The notes beneath the pieces are model-generated. The model saw nothing but the letters and a program-made list of their open reading frames with translations, had not been told where the DNA came from and searched no databases. From Simmondsia chinensis (lineage: Eukaryota > Streptophyta > Magnoliopsida > Caryophyllales > Simmondsiaceae), in assembly GCA_018398585.1 (NCBI GenBank), contig JAGTTD010000015.1, positions 25,005,478 through 25,069,477 on the forward strand: 64,000 bases of DNA, written 5' to 3'. A program made the position numbers and the translations under genes. This document shows, piece after piece, positions 34,565-48,000 of this stretch. How positions within the stretch are numbered: position 1 is the first letter of the stretch; each line of letters begins with the position of its first letter.

Positions 34565-35443
34565 TTGGCATCTCAATCTTCAAAATTTCTAGTCCTGTAT
34601 CTATCCACTCTGTTTTCATATAAGCTTTTCATCCTCAATTTACTTTCCTCTCCACCTTCTTATTTTATCGAGAGTTTGGAAGGGCCTTTAATCACGGAGT
34701 TGGATACAGAAACCCTGGGTATGGGAGTGGATAGCTTAGAACTCAAAGAAAACAATAAGATCAGTGATGCCCTTAAGGATCTTATGTTGGTTGGGAGAGT
34801 TTTATTAGAAAAGATCTTCAAGGTTAGTCCAGTTCGTGCAATTTTGGGGAAAGCGTGGGATTTGGATGACAATTTGGAAGTGCAAGAGTTGAAAGGTAAT
34901 ATGTTCCTATTTATGTTTGCGAATAAGGATGACAAAGAAAGAGTACTAGAAGGTACTCCCTAGTCCCTTAGTTATGCTTACTTGGTTCTTAAAGAATGGC
35001 CAGGCAACGTCACTTTCGGGGAGATCGACTTTTCCACTTCGGTCTTCTAGATACAAGCTCATGGAGTCCCTCCTTAATTTTATGACCTATGAAAATGCAA
35101 GCAAAATAGGGAAGCTGTTTAGGGAGGTGGTCCAAATTGATTTAGATAGTGATGAGACTGCTGTATGGTGCAAATACATAAGATTAAAAGTAGAATTAAA
35201 TGTCAATACAAAGAAGAGATTTTGGATGGTAGGGAGGGAAAAAAAGACAAATGGGTAGATTTTAAGTATGAGAGACTTCCTCACTTTTGCTACACGTGCG
35301 GGAAGCTAGGACATGTCATTAGACAATGCTCAGTAGATGAGAAAATTATAGCTAATCCCCCTTATGATAAAACGCTAAGAGCTACAGAATATGGATCACA
35401 TAAGTTTAAAGTTAATATCACGGGTAGGGGGGGAATCAAGTAG
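34565..35443 (+). pseudogene. L1 ORF1 (DUF4283 and CCHC zinc knuckle), broken
   Basis: The frame at 34565-34963 covers the DUF4283-like region (KISDALKDLMLVGRVLLEKI, then VQELKGNMFLFMF). A frameshift leads to 34974-35258 and another to 35165-35443, which carries the knuckle FCYTCGKLGHVIRQC (C-x2-C-x4-H-x4-C intact). A basic, acidic-patched tail (35460-36080) is unreadable as one frame. In active elements this protein binds the LINE RNA. Confidence 0.85.
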
Positions 35444-36087
35444 TGAAAATCAAGGAGGTATCAAACGACACGATTAGGCAAACAAGAACGGAAAGAGAGA
35501 ACTGAGGTGGAAAGGGCTGAGGAAGAAAGGTTAGTTGATGGCACCTTAATGTTGCTAAGACAACCTAGTGAGATGACGATGGGAGTGTCAAGTCTGATAG
35601 GGCAAGAAGAGTTAGAGCAACAACAATCTTATGTCAGGAACCGGGGTGGTAAGTAGGAAGAGACCCGCCATAGATGACCAGCAGATTGAAGCAAATAAGA
35701 GAGTTAGGAGGATGATGCAAGATTTTTTGCACAGTATGGTGAAATAAGATCAACATGGCAGCTGGTTCCTCCCTTATGAAATGGTGGAGTATATGGGGGA
35801 TAACATCACTGTTGCTTTTGATAGCTCCTTAAGGACTAGAAAGGAAGCTTTTTGCTGGGGATAGCTCCTCAGGGCAATCCCAAGCAAAGGGGAGGGCTAA
35901 GACAATAATTAAGAGTTTAAAAAAAGCAGCTCGCTTCAAGAATAAAACGGAAAAAATGAAAATGAGAACAATGATCTCACCCGAGCCTGAGGATTTCATT
36001 ACTATGGTAGAAGATGACACGACTAATAACTCCCAAGGTGGGGAGGGGTTTGCGGTGGTTGTCCCTAAGCAACTGCCTCAAGTGCCA

Positions 36088-39000
36088 TGAGCATCATGTA
36101 ATGGAACTGTTAGGGGCTGGGAGGGCCGTTGACAGTTCCTTACCTTTGGGGAATCTCCCGTAAATACAACCCTTCCATTTTGTTTTTTTTTTTTTTGAAA
36201 CCAAACAGGGCATAGATTTTGTAGTCCGAACGCTTAGCAAGTTAAACTTTAACAACAGCTTTGTGATTAACGTCGAGGGTCTCTTGGGTGGCTTGGACTT
36301 AGGTTGGAAAAATGATGTTAAAATTGATATTATTTTTTGGTCAAACAGATTAATAGATGTGTCCATTAAGCTCTTACAAGGTTTTAAAAAATGGAGACAT
36401 GTCTTTGTGTATGGTGAGCCCATGGATCACGAAAAAGAATTTTTTGGGATGAATTTTCTCCCACATTTGCTGGAATAAATGAAGCTCTTGCAGTTTCGGG
36501 TGATCTCAACACAATATCCTCTGTTTTTGACAAACTCAACCGCCTCCCTATGTCAGGTGCCCAACTTGAAATCTTAAATAATGCTTTTGATTCTTGTCAA
36601 CTTATTGAGATAGAAACTAAGGGCTATAGATTCTCATGGACAATTATCAAGGATGGCAATGTTCATGTTAGAGAGCGTATTAATAAAATTGCTACTAACT
36701 ATGCTTAGCTATCTATATTTGAATTTGTAGATGCTTATCTTGATTTGGCAGTGGGTTTAGAACACTCCCTTCCCATCATTTTGTTGGATGGCAAAAGTTC
36801 AAAGCTCAAGCCTTTGTTTAAATTTGAGACCAAGTGGATGCTAGAAGAGGACTACGCAGAGATCGTTAAAGATAGCTGGAATTGCAGAAATAGGGGCTCA
36901 AGAATGTATAGAGTCAAGGAAAAGCTTGGAAGCTATAGAAAGCTGCTGAAAAACTGGCGGATAGAGTGAAGAAGACAAAGAAGCAAGTTCATTGAAGAGA
37001 TAATGACCAAGCTAGTTCATATTCAAAGCCCAAAAGGTAAAAAGCAGAGTATGAATCTCAAAAGTCAGCTAAAGCAAGAACTTAACAAGCATTGGGAGGA
37101 AGAGGAGCGCATTGACATCAAAGAACAAGGGTGGACTGGTTGAAGTATGGAGACAGGAACATAAAATTCTTTCGCACTACCACCTAGCAAAGCGAAGAAG
37201 AAACTCGATTCTTAAAATCAAAGATGAAGCAGGGAATTGGATTGGTGAAGAAGCCCAGGTTCAGAGAGTGGTGTTGAATTTCTTCCAAAATTTATATGCT
37301 GGAAGAAGTGGTAGTAGACTTCAGAAGGAAGCAAGATCTATCCTCTACGCAGTTACGGATCAGATAAATTGATTCTTGTGGGGAGAAGTCTTAGATGCGG
37401 AGATTTTAAATGCATCCAAGGAGCTTGGAAAATTAAAAGCGCCAAGGCCTGACGACTACCCATGTATTTTTTATTTGGAGTATTGGGATATAGTGGGGGT
37501 TGATGTGATTAATGCCGTTAACGCTTCTTTCCAAAATGGAAATTTGACTAAAAGTTTCAACGAGATGGATATAGTTTTAATTCCGAAAATAAACGCACCT
37601 GAATCAATGAACAACTTCTGACCAATAAGTTCTATGCAACTTCATTTACAAAATAATCGCTAAAGTTATAACTAATAGGCTTCAAAGTATTCTCCTAAGT
37701 ATCATATCTCCGTAACAGGCAGCATTTGTAAAGGGTCGTCAGATCCAATATAATATCATTGTGGCCCATGAAGCCTTTCACTATATGAGAACAAGAAAAG
37801 GGTAAAAAAAGGGGATAATGGCTTTGAAATTTGATCTAACGAAAGCGTACGATCAAGTTAATTGGAACTTTCTTGAATTAGTTTTGTCAAAATTCGGATT
37901 CAATGAGCAATTTATCAAATGGATAATGCAGTGTGTTACCTTTGTTTCAATGAGCCCAGCTGTAAATGGCAAGCGGGTGGGCACTTTTGTAATAGGACAG
38001 GGACTTCGTCAAGGTGATTCCCTGTCCCCCTATTTATTTATCATGATTATGGATGCGTTATCCAGACTAATTTCTCAAGCGATTAATAATAATCAGTGGG
38101 AGCTTTTCCATATCAATAGATTTACCCTTCCCCTATTGCATTTACTTTTTGCAGATGATTGTATTTTGTTTTTTTAGGCCAATATTCAAAATGCTGCCAA
38201 GGTTAAAAATCTAGTTGATTTATTTTGTTCAGCTTCTGGTCAAGAAATCAATTTTGCAAAATCAAAAGCTTTCTTCTTTTCAAATACAGATGCTGGAATT
38301 AGAAACCAACGTATGGAATTTTTCAATGTTGCGCCCATGCATGGTGATGAGAAATACCTTGGAGTTCAGCTTTTGTGGGGTATATCCAAGTCCGAGACCC
38401 TTGCCCTGCTAACTGATAGAATCCGAAAACGATTAAAAGGGTGAGCTAATGTTTTAACTCTCTCATGCAAGGAGGGAAATTTTAATTAAATCGGTTTTAT
38501 CATCCATCCCAATTTTTTCTATGCAATGTTTTAAACTCCCTAAATATTTCGGTCACAAAATCAATTCCCTAATAGCTTCATGCTAGTGGAAGGGGGAAAT
38601 TGGGAAGTCCTGTCCAAACCCAAAAAATGGGGAGGTCTTAGGTTTAGGGATTTTGAAGGCTTTAACCGTGCCCTTTTAGGAAAGCAAGCTTGGAGGATTT
38701 TGCTAAATCCGGATTCCTTTTAGGTTAAATTCATTAAGGAATTGCATTTCCCTAACTCTTCTTTTCTTAAAGCCAATTTGGGGCATAACCCTTCCTGGTT
38801 TTGGCATATCGTTTTAGAAGTTGATTGCTAATAATCTTGTTCGGGCGATAGGAAATGGGAAGAATGTTAACATTGGGAAAGACACTTGGATCTTGGGACT
38901 TAGGTCCCTTCCAAGCATGATTTCCATTGACCAGGAAGCCAAACCTGAAAAAGTTGGCTAGTTGATTAATATTACAGCTAGATGGAATACGCAAAAGATT

Positions 39001-40147
39001 AGATTGATTTTTCCTAATTCAGTGGTTGACCCAATGGAGAAAATTCCCATAGGGGGGCCCGGTATAAATGACAGGTGGGTATGGATTGAAGCTAGCGATG
39101 GTATATATAATTATGGTATGTGGGTTGTAGAGAGTAGGACGGGGGGAGCGAGGAGTGAAGCGTCTAGTTCGCATTTCACAAAGAGCCTGTTCTCTTTCAT
39201 CTGGAGGGCTCCATGTGAGCCAAAAATTAAATTTTTCTTATGGCATTGCTGCCAAAATGCATTAGCAACAGGAGAAAATCATTTCATTAGAAAGTTGGCC
39301 TCTTGTCCGGAATGCACAAGGTGCAAAATTAAAGTTGAATCCATTAAACATATTCTTTTCTTTTGCCCCGTTGCTCGGGCAGTCTGGGCTGTTTTGGGTT
39401 TCGGATATAACCCGGATAGTCTTGGCTTTTCGGGCTTTGGAAAGTTGTGGGAGACCTTTTGTTCTGAATTTAAAAATGACTATGAGACTACTGCTATTTG
39501 TACTTATTTATGTTGGTTTATTTGGACAAATCGTTGTAATTATGTTTTCAGGAAAAATACTCTTCCTCCAATTTGTTTATGCAATAAAGCTACAGCTCAT
39601 GCCAGGGACTTTTTGGATGTCTTTCAAGCTACTTCGTCAGCGAGCCAAAGGTTAATTCCAAGCACTTGGTCTCCTCCTTCTTACCCTTTTGTTAAGATTA
39701 ATGTAGATGCTGCTTGAGGGATAGCTGTGAATCCGCTGTGGCTGTTGTTGATAGGGATCACGACCGCTCAATTATCGGAGGTTGGTGCTGCTCGTTAAAG
39801 TCCCTCGACGCTCTAACGGTGGAGATCCAAGCAATCAGGGGAGCGTGTTCTTTTGCTTTGGAGTCGGGTTGGAAAAACGTGATTATTGAATTTGATTGTC
39901 TGGAAGTTGTTAATATTTTGAATCATGTCTCTACGCCCACCCCCCGTGGATTTCTATTTCTTTAGTGCAAGACATTTTGCAACTTAGGAACTCTTTTGAT
40001 TGTATTATATTTTGTTGGGCCCATCAGTCTTGTAATCGTGTAGCCCATTTGGGGGCAAATCTTCATATTAATCGTGTTTGTAATCATGACTGGTGGGTAA
40101 ATCCCCCAGCGAAACTAGCTGATGTAATTTTGGCAGATGCAATTTAG
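36088..40147 (+). pseudogene. L1 ORF2 (endonuclease, reverse transcriptase, RNase H), broken
   Basis: The endonuclease starts near 36088 (WNC*GLG, then GGLDLGWKND and VYGEP) with a T-run at 36180-36194. RT is clearest at 37818-38177: ALKFDLTKAYDQVNW, GLRQGDSLSPYLFIMIMDAL and catalytic FADDCILFF, with a stop right after. The zf-RVT region is at 38962-39717 (FIWRAPCEPKIKFFLWHCCQ). RNase H follows at 39714-40147 (INVDAA, then VEIQAIRGACSFALESGW and WAHQSCNRVAHLGA). The YADD-type Asp pair and the RNase H Asp/Glu survive, but frameshifts and stops occur roughly every 200-400 bases. Confidence 0.92.
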
Positions 40148-40200
40148 CTTCCCGGCTTTCTAGTGGCCGATTTCCTTGATAAAAAAAAAGGCATAAACAT

Positions 40201-40685
40201 GTTTTTTATTTTATATTGATAAGGATAATAAATTCAACTAAGAGGGACAAATTTGGGGAAAAGGAATGGTGAGCTTCAAACTGGAGTCACTACTGAAATG
40301 GGATGCGATTTTAACCCCTAAGGGCTTTCTGTCGAACTATGAAAAATTACTCTGTTAGAAGCAATTTTTGCTAAAGCACTTTTGCAAAGAGTGATCTCGA
40401 TAGGGATTTTTCTAATTTTTTTTATTATTTTTTACTTTTACCTTTGGTTTGAAAGAAAATTACTATTTTTATACTTCTATTTAAAAGTAGAAAAAATAAT
40501 TTTTAATTTAGTTAAAAATTATTTTCTTCTCAAGCCGAACAAAACCACATTTTCCAAGGGGAAAAAGAATGAGCAAACAAACCCTAAATCAACCAAAAAG
40601 CTCCACAAATGTATATGAAAAAAAAAGTTGCTTTATTCTAATAATGTTGTGCTCAAGAGCTGCAAATTCATGTGTCAACATGACA
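40201..40685. other. Intergenic region 3' of the response-regulator remnant
   Basis: AT-rich, with an ATTTTTATT-rich stretch near 40420-40520. No gene recognised. It may include the 3' UTR of the minus-strand response regulator. Confidence 0.45.
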
Positions 40686-42990
40686 TTAACTTGTAATGTC
40701 ATGGAGATGTTGAAGAAAGGTAGCAACTTTGACATTATTTAATGGCTTGTCGAAGCATTTGTCCAAATCAGCTGTGACAAACTCTTGAACCTTGCTTTCA
40801 CTTGTACATGATGTGACCCCACTATCAATGCCTTCATGCCCATTTCTCGAAGCTCCTTTGTGGCCTATCACATGAGAATATAGTACAAATAAGAAATCGT
40901 GTTAAGACCATCCACAAACATGAAGCCTTAAATCGGAAAAGTAGCAAACATAAATCGAAGATTTACATAGTTTGGTTGAGGCCCATGTATGTGAAGGGAA
41001 ACAATGAAATTCACTATATAAATCGAAGATTACGATCTTCTTCTTGCTCACTCTAGTATATTAGCGACAAGGACCCATTTATTGGATGCTTGCAATGTAA
41101 TGTACTAGAAGCTCAAGCACCACCATCAATCACCTACAGTGATTATCGGTTGCCTCAATAAATCCAGCCATGAATATGGTTGTTATCGGGAGACAACCAG
41201 TCTCTACATTTAACAAACTAACCTTGTGCTTTTGACATGAACAAACAATGTCCAAACCTCTAGAAGTTTACACGATCATGAGGAGGTCAAGATACTCTTT
41301 CCCTACAATAGCTAGCAATAGGAGAGCAAATAAGCCGAGTTCAAACAAAGCATTCCCTTGTACAAACTCATGACCCTTGTATATGGTCACGAGTCGGAGT
41401 TGAGCCCCTAACAAGCTTTTCAACCTCTGTTTGCACTTGATTTGAGAAAGATACTAGCTTCTTAGATATTCGAATGGATTTGCATTGCTTGTTAGTCTAA
41501 TTGAATTGAGTCGAGGTTCTAAACTAGCTCGACTCAAGCTCGTCAACGAGTAGAGTTAAGATTGATACAAGTCATCATCCATGTAATATTGAGTAATAGA
41601 CAAGCTCTTTATGAATTATTTTCGGGCCATTAACAAGCCTAAACAAACTCTATACGAAGTCATGCACACTCTATCGAACTACTTCGCATTAAGATTATCG
41701 ATATTCATTACTTAAACTCGCCTTGTTAAGTTTATCAAACCCTTAAAATTAAACAAAATGAGCTTTTATTGATCTCAAATATGAGTAGCTAATTGAAGCT
41801 TGATTTGTTAATACCCCATGCTAGCTAGTAGTTTGAGACATGGAAACAAAAGGCTGAAGCGTGTAAAGAAAGCCCGAATAACGACCATATTATAAAGAAA
41901 TAATGATAATTTAAACGATTTTTGGGCATTCTGTTTGAAGCATAATTTGTTCTTGAATGGTTCATGTACCTAGAGCAGAAGATCAAGGCGATTCGATTAT
42001 AGAGCCTGTTAATTTTTCACCTGGCCTTTTAGTCCCAACTCACAGAATTGGCGTATATGAGATCCATATATAAGCCCAAGTGGGGTTCCATCCTAAATTC
42101 AATTGGTAATAGGTGGAGTAATCCACTACACTTATAAATTAATCTCTTTACCCTTACCATTCCAATGTGGGATTCAACTACAAGACTCACCCCGATGTTT
42201 TATGACTCCTTCTTAGGCACAATAATCTTTGTGCATGGATATAAGTATTTTCACCTAGGGTTTGTGCTAGTGCTTATGTAATTGTTAGTAAATGTCATGT
42301 ACTCCATTATAAGATAGTAAAAACCTCTTAGATAAAATTGGTCAAACTACATAAATTTTCTATTTTTTCTTTTATCATTTATTTTTAGTGTTCTTCTACT
42401 TCAGTTCCCTGACAAGAACTGTAGAAATAACTATCACAATGTCAGAACACAATGTTACAATGTATATCCTTCACTTGTATCTTTTAACTATTAAAATCCC
42501 AAGATAATAACCAATTAATTGATGCATACTCTATTATGTTATTAAAAATAGTACTTTCATGCAACGATGCAATAAACAATTTCGAATTTTAACACAGATG
42601 GTTGACTACACATGTTGCCCATGCATACATGAATCTGGAAATTGACACAATGCATATTATATATGAACTAAATTGATACAACTAATGGTAAAAGGGCTAA
42701 ACTGATATAGTGGATACAAATGTTAACTTTATAGAACCATACAAAAAATATTTTCAAATTTTAACACAGACAGCTGATGTTACCTGCTGCCCATCCATAA
42801 CGGGCATCTCCAGATCCATTACAACAATATCGAAGGAACTACCAGAGCGAAAAAGATCGACGGCAACTTGGCCATTGAAAGCAAGGCTAGTTTGACAACC
42901 TTGCTTGCTTAAAAGCATTTGATGTATGCTTCTTCCTGTTGGATCATCTACTATTAATGCAGAAATAATTTTATTTTTGTTAGTTTCCAT
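40686..42990 (-). pseudogene. Type-C (ARR22/24-like) response regulator with a one-base frameshift
   Basis: Stand-alone receiver domain of cytokinin-type phosphorelay. Exon 1 is 42784-42990 (69 codons, METNKNKIISALIVDDPTGR) and ends at GQQ with a GT donor. Exon 2 is 40686-40864, after a TAG acceptor, and begins ATKELREMG. Receiver landmarks are all present: acidic pair D15-D16, phosphoacceptor D59 in VVMDLEMP, the conserved Thr in GVTS and the Lys in FDKPL. Exon 2 has 179 bases where 180 are needed. The frame changes at the CCCC (+ strand) at 40817-40820, between ALIVG and GVTS. With one more base the product would be about 128 residues, near the family's 139-142. It may be a recent pseudogene or a sequencing error. 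The 1.9-kb intron (40865-42783) has no recognisable gene. Confidence 0.85.
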
Positions 42991-43229
42991 ACTTCCTAAA
43001 TTTGATAGATCTTATGTTAAAAATATATATATAAGAAAACTATTTATTAATGTAGGAGTACAATTTTTCTAACCTTTTATAGGGATGAAGAAATATTTTT
43101 TGAAAACTCTTTTTAGCAAGAAAAACAGGATCTTGTGATAAAATCCAAATAGATATTATAGTAGATTATAATTGTTCAATGTCATGTGAGATATAGCAAA
43201 ATTAAACTTGTGAGGAATTTTTTTTTAGT

Positions 43230-44280
43230 TATAAAAAAAAGTTGTTACAAAACTAAAATACGGATTTTTTCTATATTAGGCTATAGCTGGTAAAATCCAA
43301 CATGACACAAACATAGTGGGTTTGATAATTGTCGGGTTGAATTTGGTTTACTCATTTGAGGCATTTAAATAATTGAGTTGAATTTGAGTCAAGATTCAAT
43401 CAATATATTTTCAATATGTTTAACTATATTATATAGCTATGTCAAGTTATTTTGATAGCAAAATGTCACTCATAATTAAACAGGAATGACATGACAACAC
43501 CATGCCCTATCTTTAACCACGAGTTTGTAGTCCATAAAATTGTAAAATTTGCGTATGCCAAATACCAAAAATTCGAGTTTTCATTTTGGTGTTAATTTTC
43601 AATTGTTCACAAAACTAAAACCTGGATTCTTTCTATCTTAGGCTATAGCTGGTAAAATCAAACATGATACGAATATAGTGGGTTTCAGTCAGGTTATTAG
43701 AGTCAGGTTAAATTTGGATTGACTCATTTAACCCGTTTAAATAATTGAGTTGAATTTGAGTTATGGTTCAATTTGCAAGTCGATAAACTACCACTCATAT
43801 AATTGAACAGGAATGACTTGAAAGCAAGCATAATACATTTATCAGCTGTATCAAAAACCACGAGTTTGTAGCCCATAAGATTGTGCATTCTATGTACGCC
43901 GGAATATCAAAATCTAGGTTTTTCTTTTGAATTTAAGTGGTCCTTTATAACAATATCTAACTGTTATAAAATCAAACATGATACGAATATAGTGGGTTTC
44001 AGTCAGGTTATTAGAGTCAGGTTAAATTTGGATTGACTCATTTAACCCGTTTAAATAATTGAGTTGAATTTGAGTTATGGTTCAATTTGCAAGTCGATAA
44101 ACTACCACTCATATAATTGAACAGGAATGACCTGAAAGCAAGCATAATACATTTATCAGCTGTATCAAAAACCACGAGTTTGTAGCCCATAAGATTGTGC
44201 ATTCTATGTATGCCGGAATATCAAAATCTAGGTTTTTCTTTTGAATTTAAGTGGTCCTTTATAACAATATCTAACTGTTA
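43230..44280. repeat. Tandem repeat region: one degenerate unit and two near-identical 314-bp units
   Basis: Units 43653-43966 and 43967-44280 are almost identical; I see about two differences (GACTTGAAAG versus GACCTGAAAG, TACGCCGG versus TATGCCGG). An older, diverged unit occupies roughly 43230-43600 and shares GGCTATAGCTGGTAAAATC, AATAATTGAGTTGAATTTGA and CACGAGTTTGTAG words. The family resembles the hAT-type MITE in the RPT2 intron. Non-coding. Confidence 0.9.
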
Positions 44281-44411
44281 TCATCTGATCATATATATGC
44301 ACCCTATTTCAAAAATATTTAAGTATGGTGAGGATTTGAAATGGGTAGATTTTGTTTCAATGATACAACTTTCTCTCTCTCTCTCTCTCCCTCCCCCCCC
44401 TCTCTACTTTC

Positions 44412-45033
44412 TGTTGATATATTTTCAAAATGAGAATTGTTAATGAAGTGTTTGAGATTTGTCCCGATGTTATTTAAAGTGTTTTTTACTTGTATGGGAT
44501 GTGTGTCGACACACAGGGCTCTTGTGTCGACACACAATTTTACAGAACGAAAATGATGAGTTGTGTGTTGACACATAGAGCTCATGTGTCGACACACAAT
44601 CTTACAGAAACACACGGAACAGAGCTGTGCGTCAACACACAGGGCCAGTTTTTGGCAGTTACGGTTCGCGGCTTTTCCCAATTTTGGCGCCCTTTTTTGT
44701 GGTGTTTCTTGGGACGGCTCTCTTCATTATTTTCACATAAATACTCCCCGTTCACCAGATTTAAAAGGAACTTGAATCATTTGAAAACATAAGAGATAAT
44801 CTGTTAAGAACTTGTGATTAATGTGTTGAAAGTTCTTGGGCAAAAACATCATTCTCATTCATCTCTTTTGTCTCTCCCTTTACACACTTTCACTTCATTG
44901 TTTGGTTGTCGTTGTATCCCCGAGACTACTTCTTACGCTGAAATAAGTCTTAAGGAAAGTGATTACAGGGCCTCGACACCTGAGATCTCTAGGATACTCG
45001 TTCTTGCGAGTTTTGCAAGAGTTTACCCTAACA
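44412..45033 (+). repeat. Copia-2 5' LTR
   Basis: A 622-bp LTR. U3 holds an array of TGTGTCGACACACA-type palindromes (44501-44641), about 95 bases upstream of a TATA-like CATAAATA (44736-44743). Transcription would start downstream in the CATTCTCATTCATC region, by analogy with other copia LTRs. Confidence 0.93.
44501..44641. promoter_or_regulatory. TGTGTCGACACACA palindrome array in Copia-2 5' LTR
   Basis: Five copies of the 12-14-base palindrome, centred near 44508, 44530, 44571, 44591 and 44634, some with one substitution (TGTGTTGACACATA, TGCGTCAACACACA). They are spaced by ACAGAAC-containing linkers. The position upstream of the TATA-like box suggests an enhancer; this is inference. Confidence 0.65.
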
Positions 45034-48000
45034 ATCTTAAGGCTTATTCTTGTTTTGTGATTTTGGTTTGATATGGCTTCGTCACTGAGGGAAATGACAG
45101 TGAATTTTGTGAAGTTGGACCATTTTGATGGCGGTAATTTCTGCCAATGGCAGAGGAAGATGCGCTTAATGATCATTACCCTGAATGTGGTGTATGTCCT
45201 GAATACACTATTCCTTGACCCCGCTACTGAGGAGGAGAAGACGCTGGCCGAGTAAAAAGCTCGGTTGAAATGGGAGAATGATTATTACATCTATAGAGGG
45301 CACATACTCAACGGGATGATGGATGCCCTCTTCGACATCTACTCCAACGTGCCTGCCGCAAAGGAGTTGGGGATGCTCTTGAGGCACGCTACACGGCGGA
45401 GGAAACCACAAGTAAGAAATTTGTAGTTAGTCAGTTTAATAATTACAAGATGGTTGATGAATGTCCGGTCATGGAGCAATTCCATGAAATTGAAAGAGTT
45501 ATAAATAATTTTAAATAACATAGCATGAATATGGACAATATCATTGTTGTGTCTTCTTTGATTGACAAACTTCCCCCTTCGTGGAGAGACATCAAGAAAT
45601 CTCTCAAACACAAGAAGGAAGATATGTCAATCGAAGTGTTGGCTAACCATTTACGAATTGAGGAAGGTTACAGGTTACAGGTTGACCACAAGGAACGCCC
45701 CGGTGACATTAGGAAATCAATATTATGGAAGAAGGCTAATCGAGTAAAGGAACCAAAAGAACCAGACATTCCCAAAAGAAACGAAATGAGAAGAAGGCCA
45801 AAGTGGTATGTTGGGAGTGTCAGAAGCCCGGCCACCTAAGGAGGGACTGTTTTCGCCTAAAGAACAAAAAAGGCAAGGGGCTTGATCATCGTAACAAAAA
45901 TTCAACAATAGGTTCGTGGTGATGATATAGGAGATCAATTTAGTCGAGAGTGATGACTCTTGGTGGATTGACTCAGGAACCACAAAACATGCTAGTAAAG
46001 ACAAGGGTTTCTTCAAAGATTTTGAACCCATAAACAACAGAACTGTGTTGTTTATAGGCAATGGAGCGAGTGTACCGATTAAGGGCAAGGGAAAAGTTGA
46101 CTTACTTTTCACTTCCGGGAAAACCCTTACCCTAACTGATGTATGCTATGCCCTGGATGTTAAGAAGAACCTAGTGTCTAGCGACCTACTGAATAGATTC
46201 AGGTTCAAGTTGGTCTTCGAGGTTGACAAGGTTGTTTTGTGGAAGGGGGGGTGTCTCTGTTGGCAAGGGATACCTGTGTAATGGAATGTTTAATTTAAAA
46301 GCCGATAATAAAATTGATAGTTCGGTTTATATGCTTGACTCTGCGAATTTATGGCATTAAAGATTAGGACATGTGAATTTCCGTAGGATGCATGAAATGG
46401 TTAATTCGTCGTTGATACCACATATTGATAAAGTGGATGATAAATGCAAAACATGTATGTTAATGAAAATAACCAAGTTACCATTTCCATCGGTTCAAAG
46501 AGAAACGAATTTACTTGATTTAGTACATAGCGATTTGTGTGACTTTAAAAGCACTCCGACCATAGGAGGAGAAAGATATTTTATAACATTCATTGATGAT
46601 TCCTCGAGATTTTTCTATATGTATTTAATCAATCATAAATATGAGCCACTAGAGAGGTTTAAGGCATATAAAGCGGAAGCCGAACTACACTGTGAGACCT
46701 TCCTCAAACGACTTAGATCGGACCGTGGTGGAGAATACTATGATCCCAAGTATTTTGAAACCACAAGTATGGTGCATGAAATCATGGCACCCTACACACA
46801 ACAACAAAATGGCGTGGCTGAGAGGAAAAACTGAACTCTAACTGAAATAGTCAATTCAATGTTGTCGTACTCCGGTCTCAGTGATGGGTTTTGGGGTGAG
46901 GCTATGTTAACGGTCTGTCATATTTTGAATCGAGTTCCAAACAAGAAAAGCAAAATAATCCCGTATGAACATTGGAACGGTCGACCCTCGAAGTTGAGTT
47001 ATCTTAAAGTATGGGGGTGTACGGCAGTCGTTGAAGTCCCTGAACCTAAACGTAAAAAGTTAGGTGAGAGAGGCAACGACAATATATTTGTGGGATATGT
47101 GCCACATAGGAAGGCATATCGAATCTATGTAATTAAGCCAAACAATTATGTCAACGTTAATACCATAATAGAATCGAGAGATGCCATTTTTGATGAGAAT
47201 CGATTTACCTCTATCCCTAAACCAAGGGATTATGTGCCAGTTGAGAATGACACTACAGTGTCGTATGGTGATGATGATCATCATGAGAGGGAAAAAGTCC
47301 CTCAGAATGCTCTAGAACTTCGAAGGAGTAAGAGAACGAGGAAAGAGAAATCTTTCGGATAGGACTTCTACACGTTTTTGGTAGAAGGTTCGAGTAATGA
47401 TATGGACCCCGTGACTTCATATTGTTGTGTCATGGAGGCTGACCCCATGACGTTTGATGAGGCCACGAGGTCTCATGATGCCTCCTTTTGGCGAGAGGCG
47501 ATAAATGATGAGATGGATTCCATCATGGGCAACAATGCCTGGGTATTGGTGGATCTTCCACGAGGTAGCAAGCCTATCAGGTGTAAATGGATCTTCAAAA
47601 GAAGACAAAAGTTGATGGAACTATAGATAAGTTCAAAGCCTGATTGGTAGCTAAAGGGTTTACCCAAAAACATGGGTTAGACTACTTTGATGCTAATGCC
47701 TCGGTGGCGAGAATATTGGCTATAAGAGTTTTGATCGCTCTTGCCTCTATTTATAAACTAGTGATTCACCAAATGGATGTCAAAATGGCATTTCTGAATG
47801 GTGAACTAGAAGAGGAGGTGTATATGGCACAGCCGGAAGGTTTGGTTGTTTCGGGTCAAGAGAGGAAGGTATGTAAACTCATACGCTCCCTATATGGGCT
47901 AAAGCAAGCCTCGAAGTAATGGCACCAAAAATTTGATCGAGTCGTTCTAAACAACGGATTGATTATAAATGAATCGAACAAGTGTGTCTATAGCAAGTTC

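Larger units (their letters stand above)
33844..40190 (+). mobile_element. L1-clade LINE, full length and decayed
   Basis: A 6.35-kb non-LTR element ending in a short A-run (GATAAAAAAAAAG, 40178-40190), with a perfect 10-base TSD GCATAAACAT (33834-33843 and 40191-40200). It has a 5' UTR of about 700 bases, a gag-like ORF1 with DUF4283 and a CCHC knuckle, and an ORF2 with endonuclease, RT, zf-RVT and RNase H. This is the plant L1 layout. Both ORFs are interrupted many times. Confidence 0.93.
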
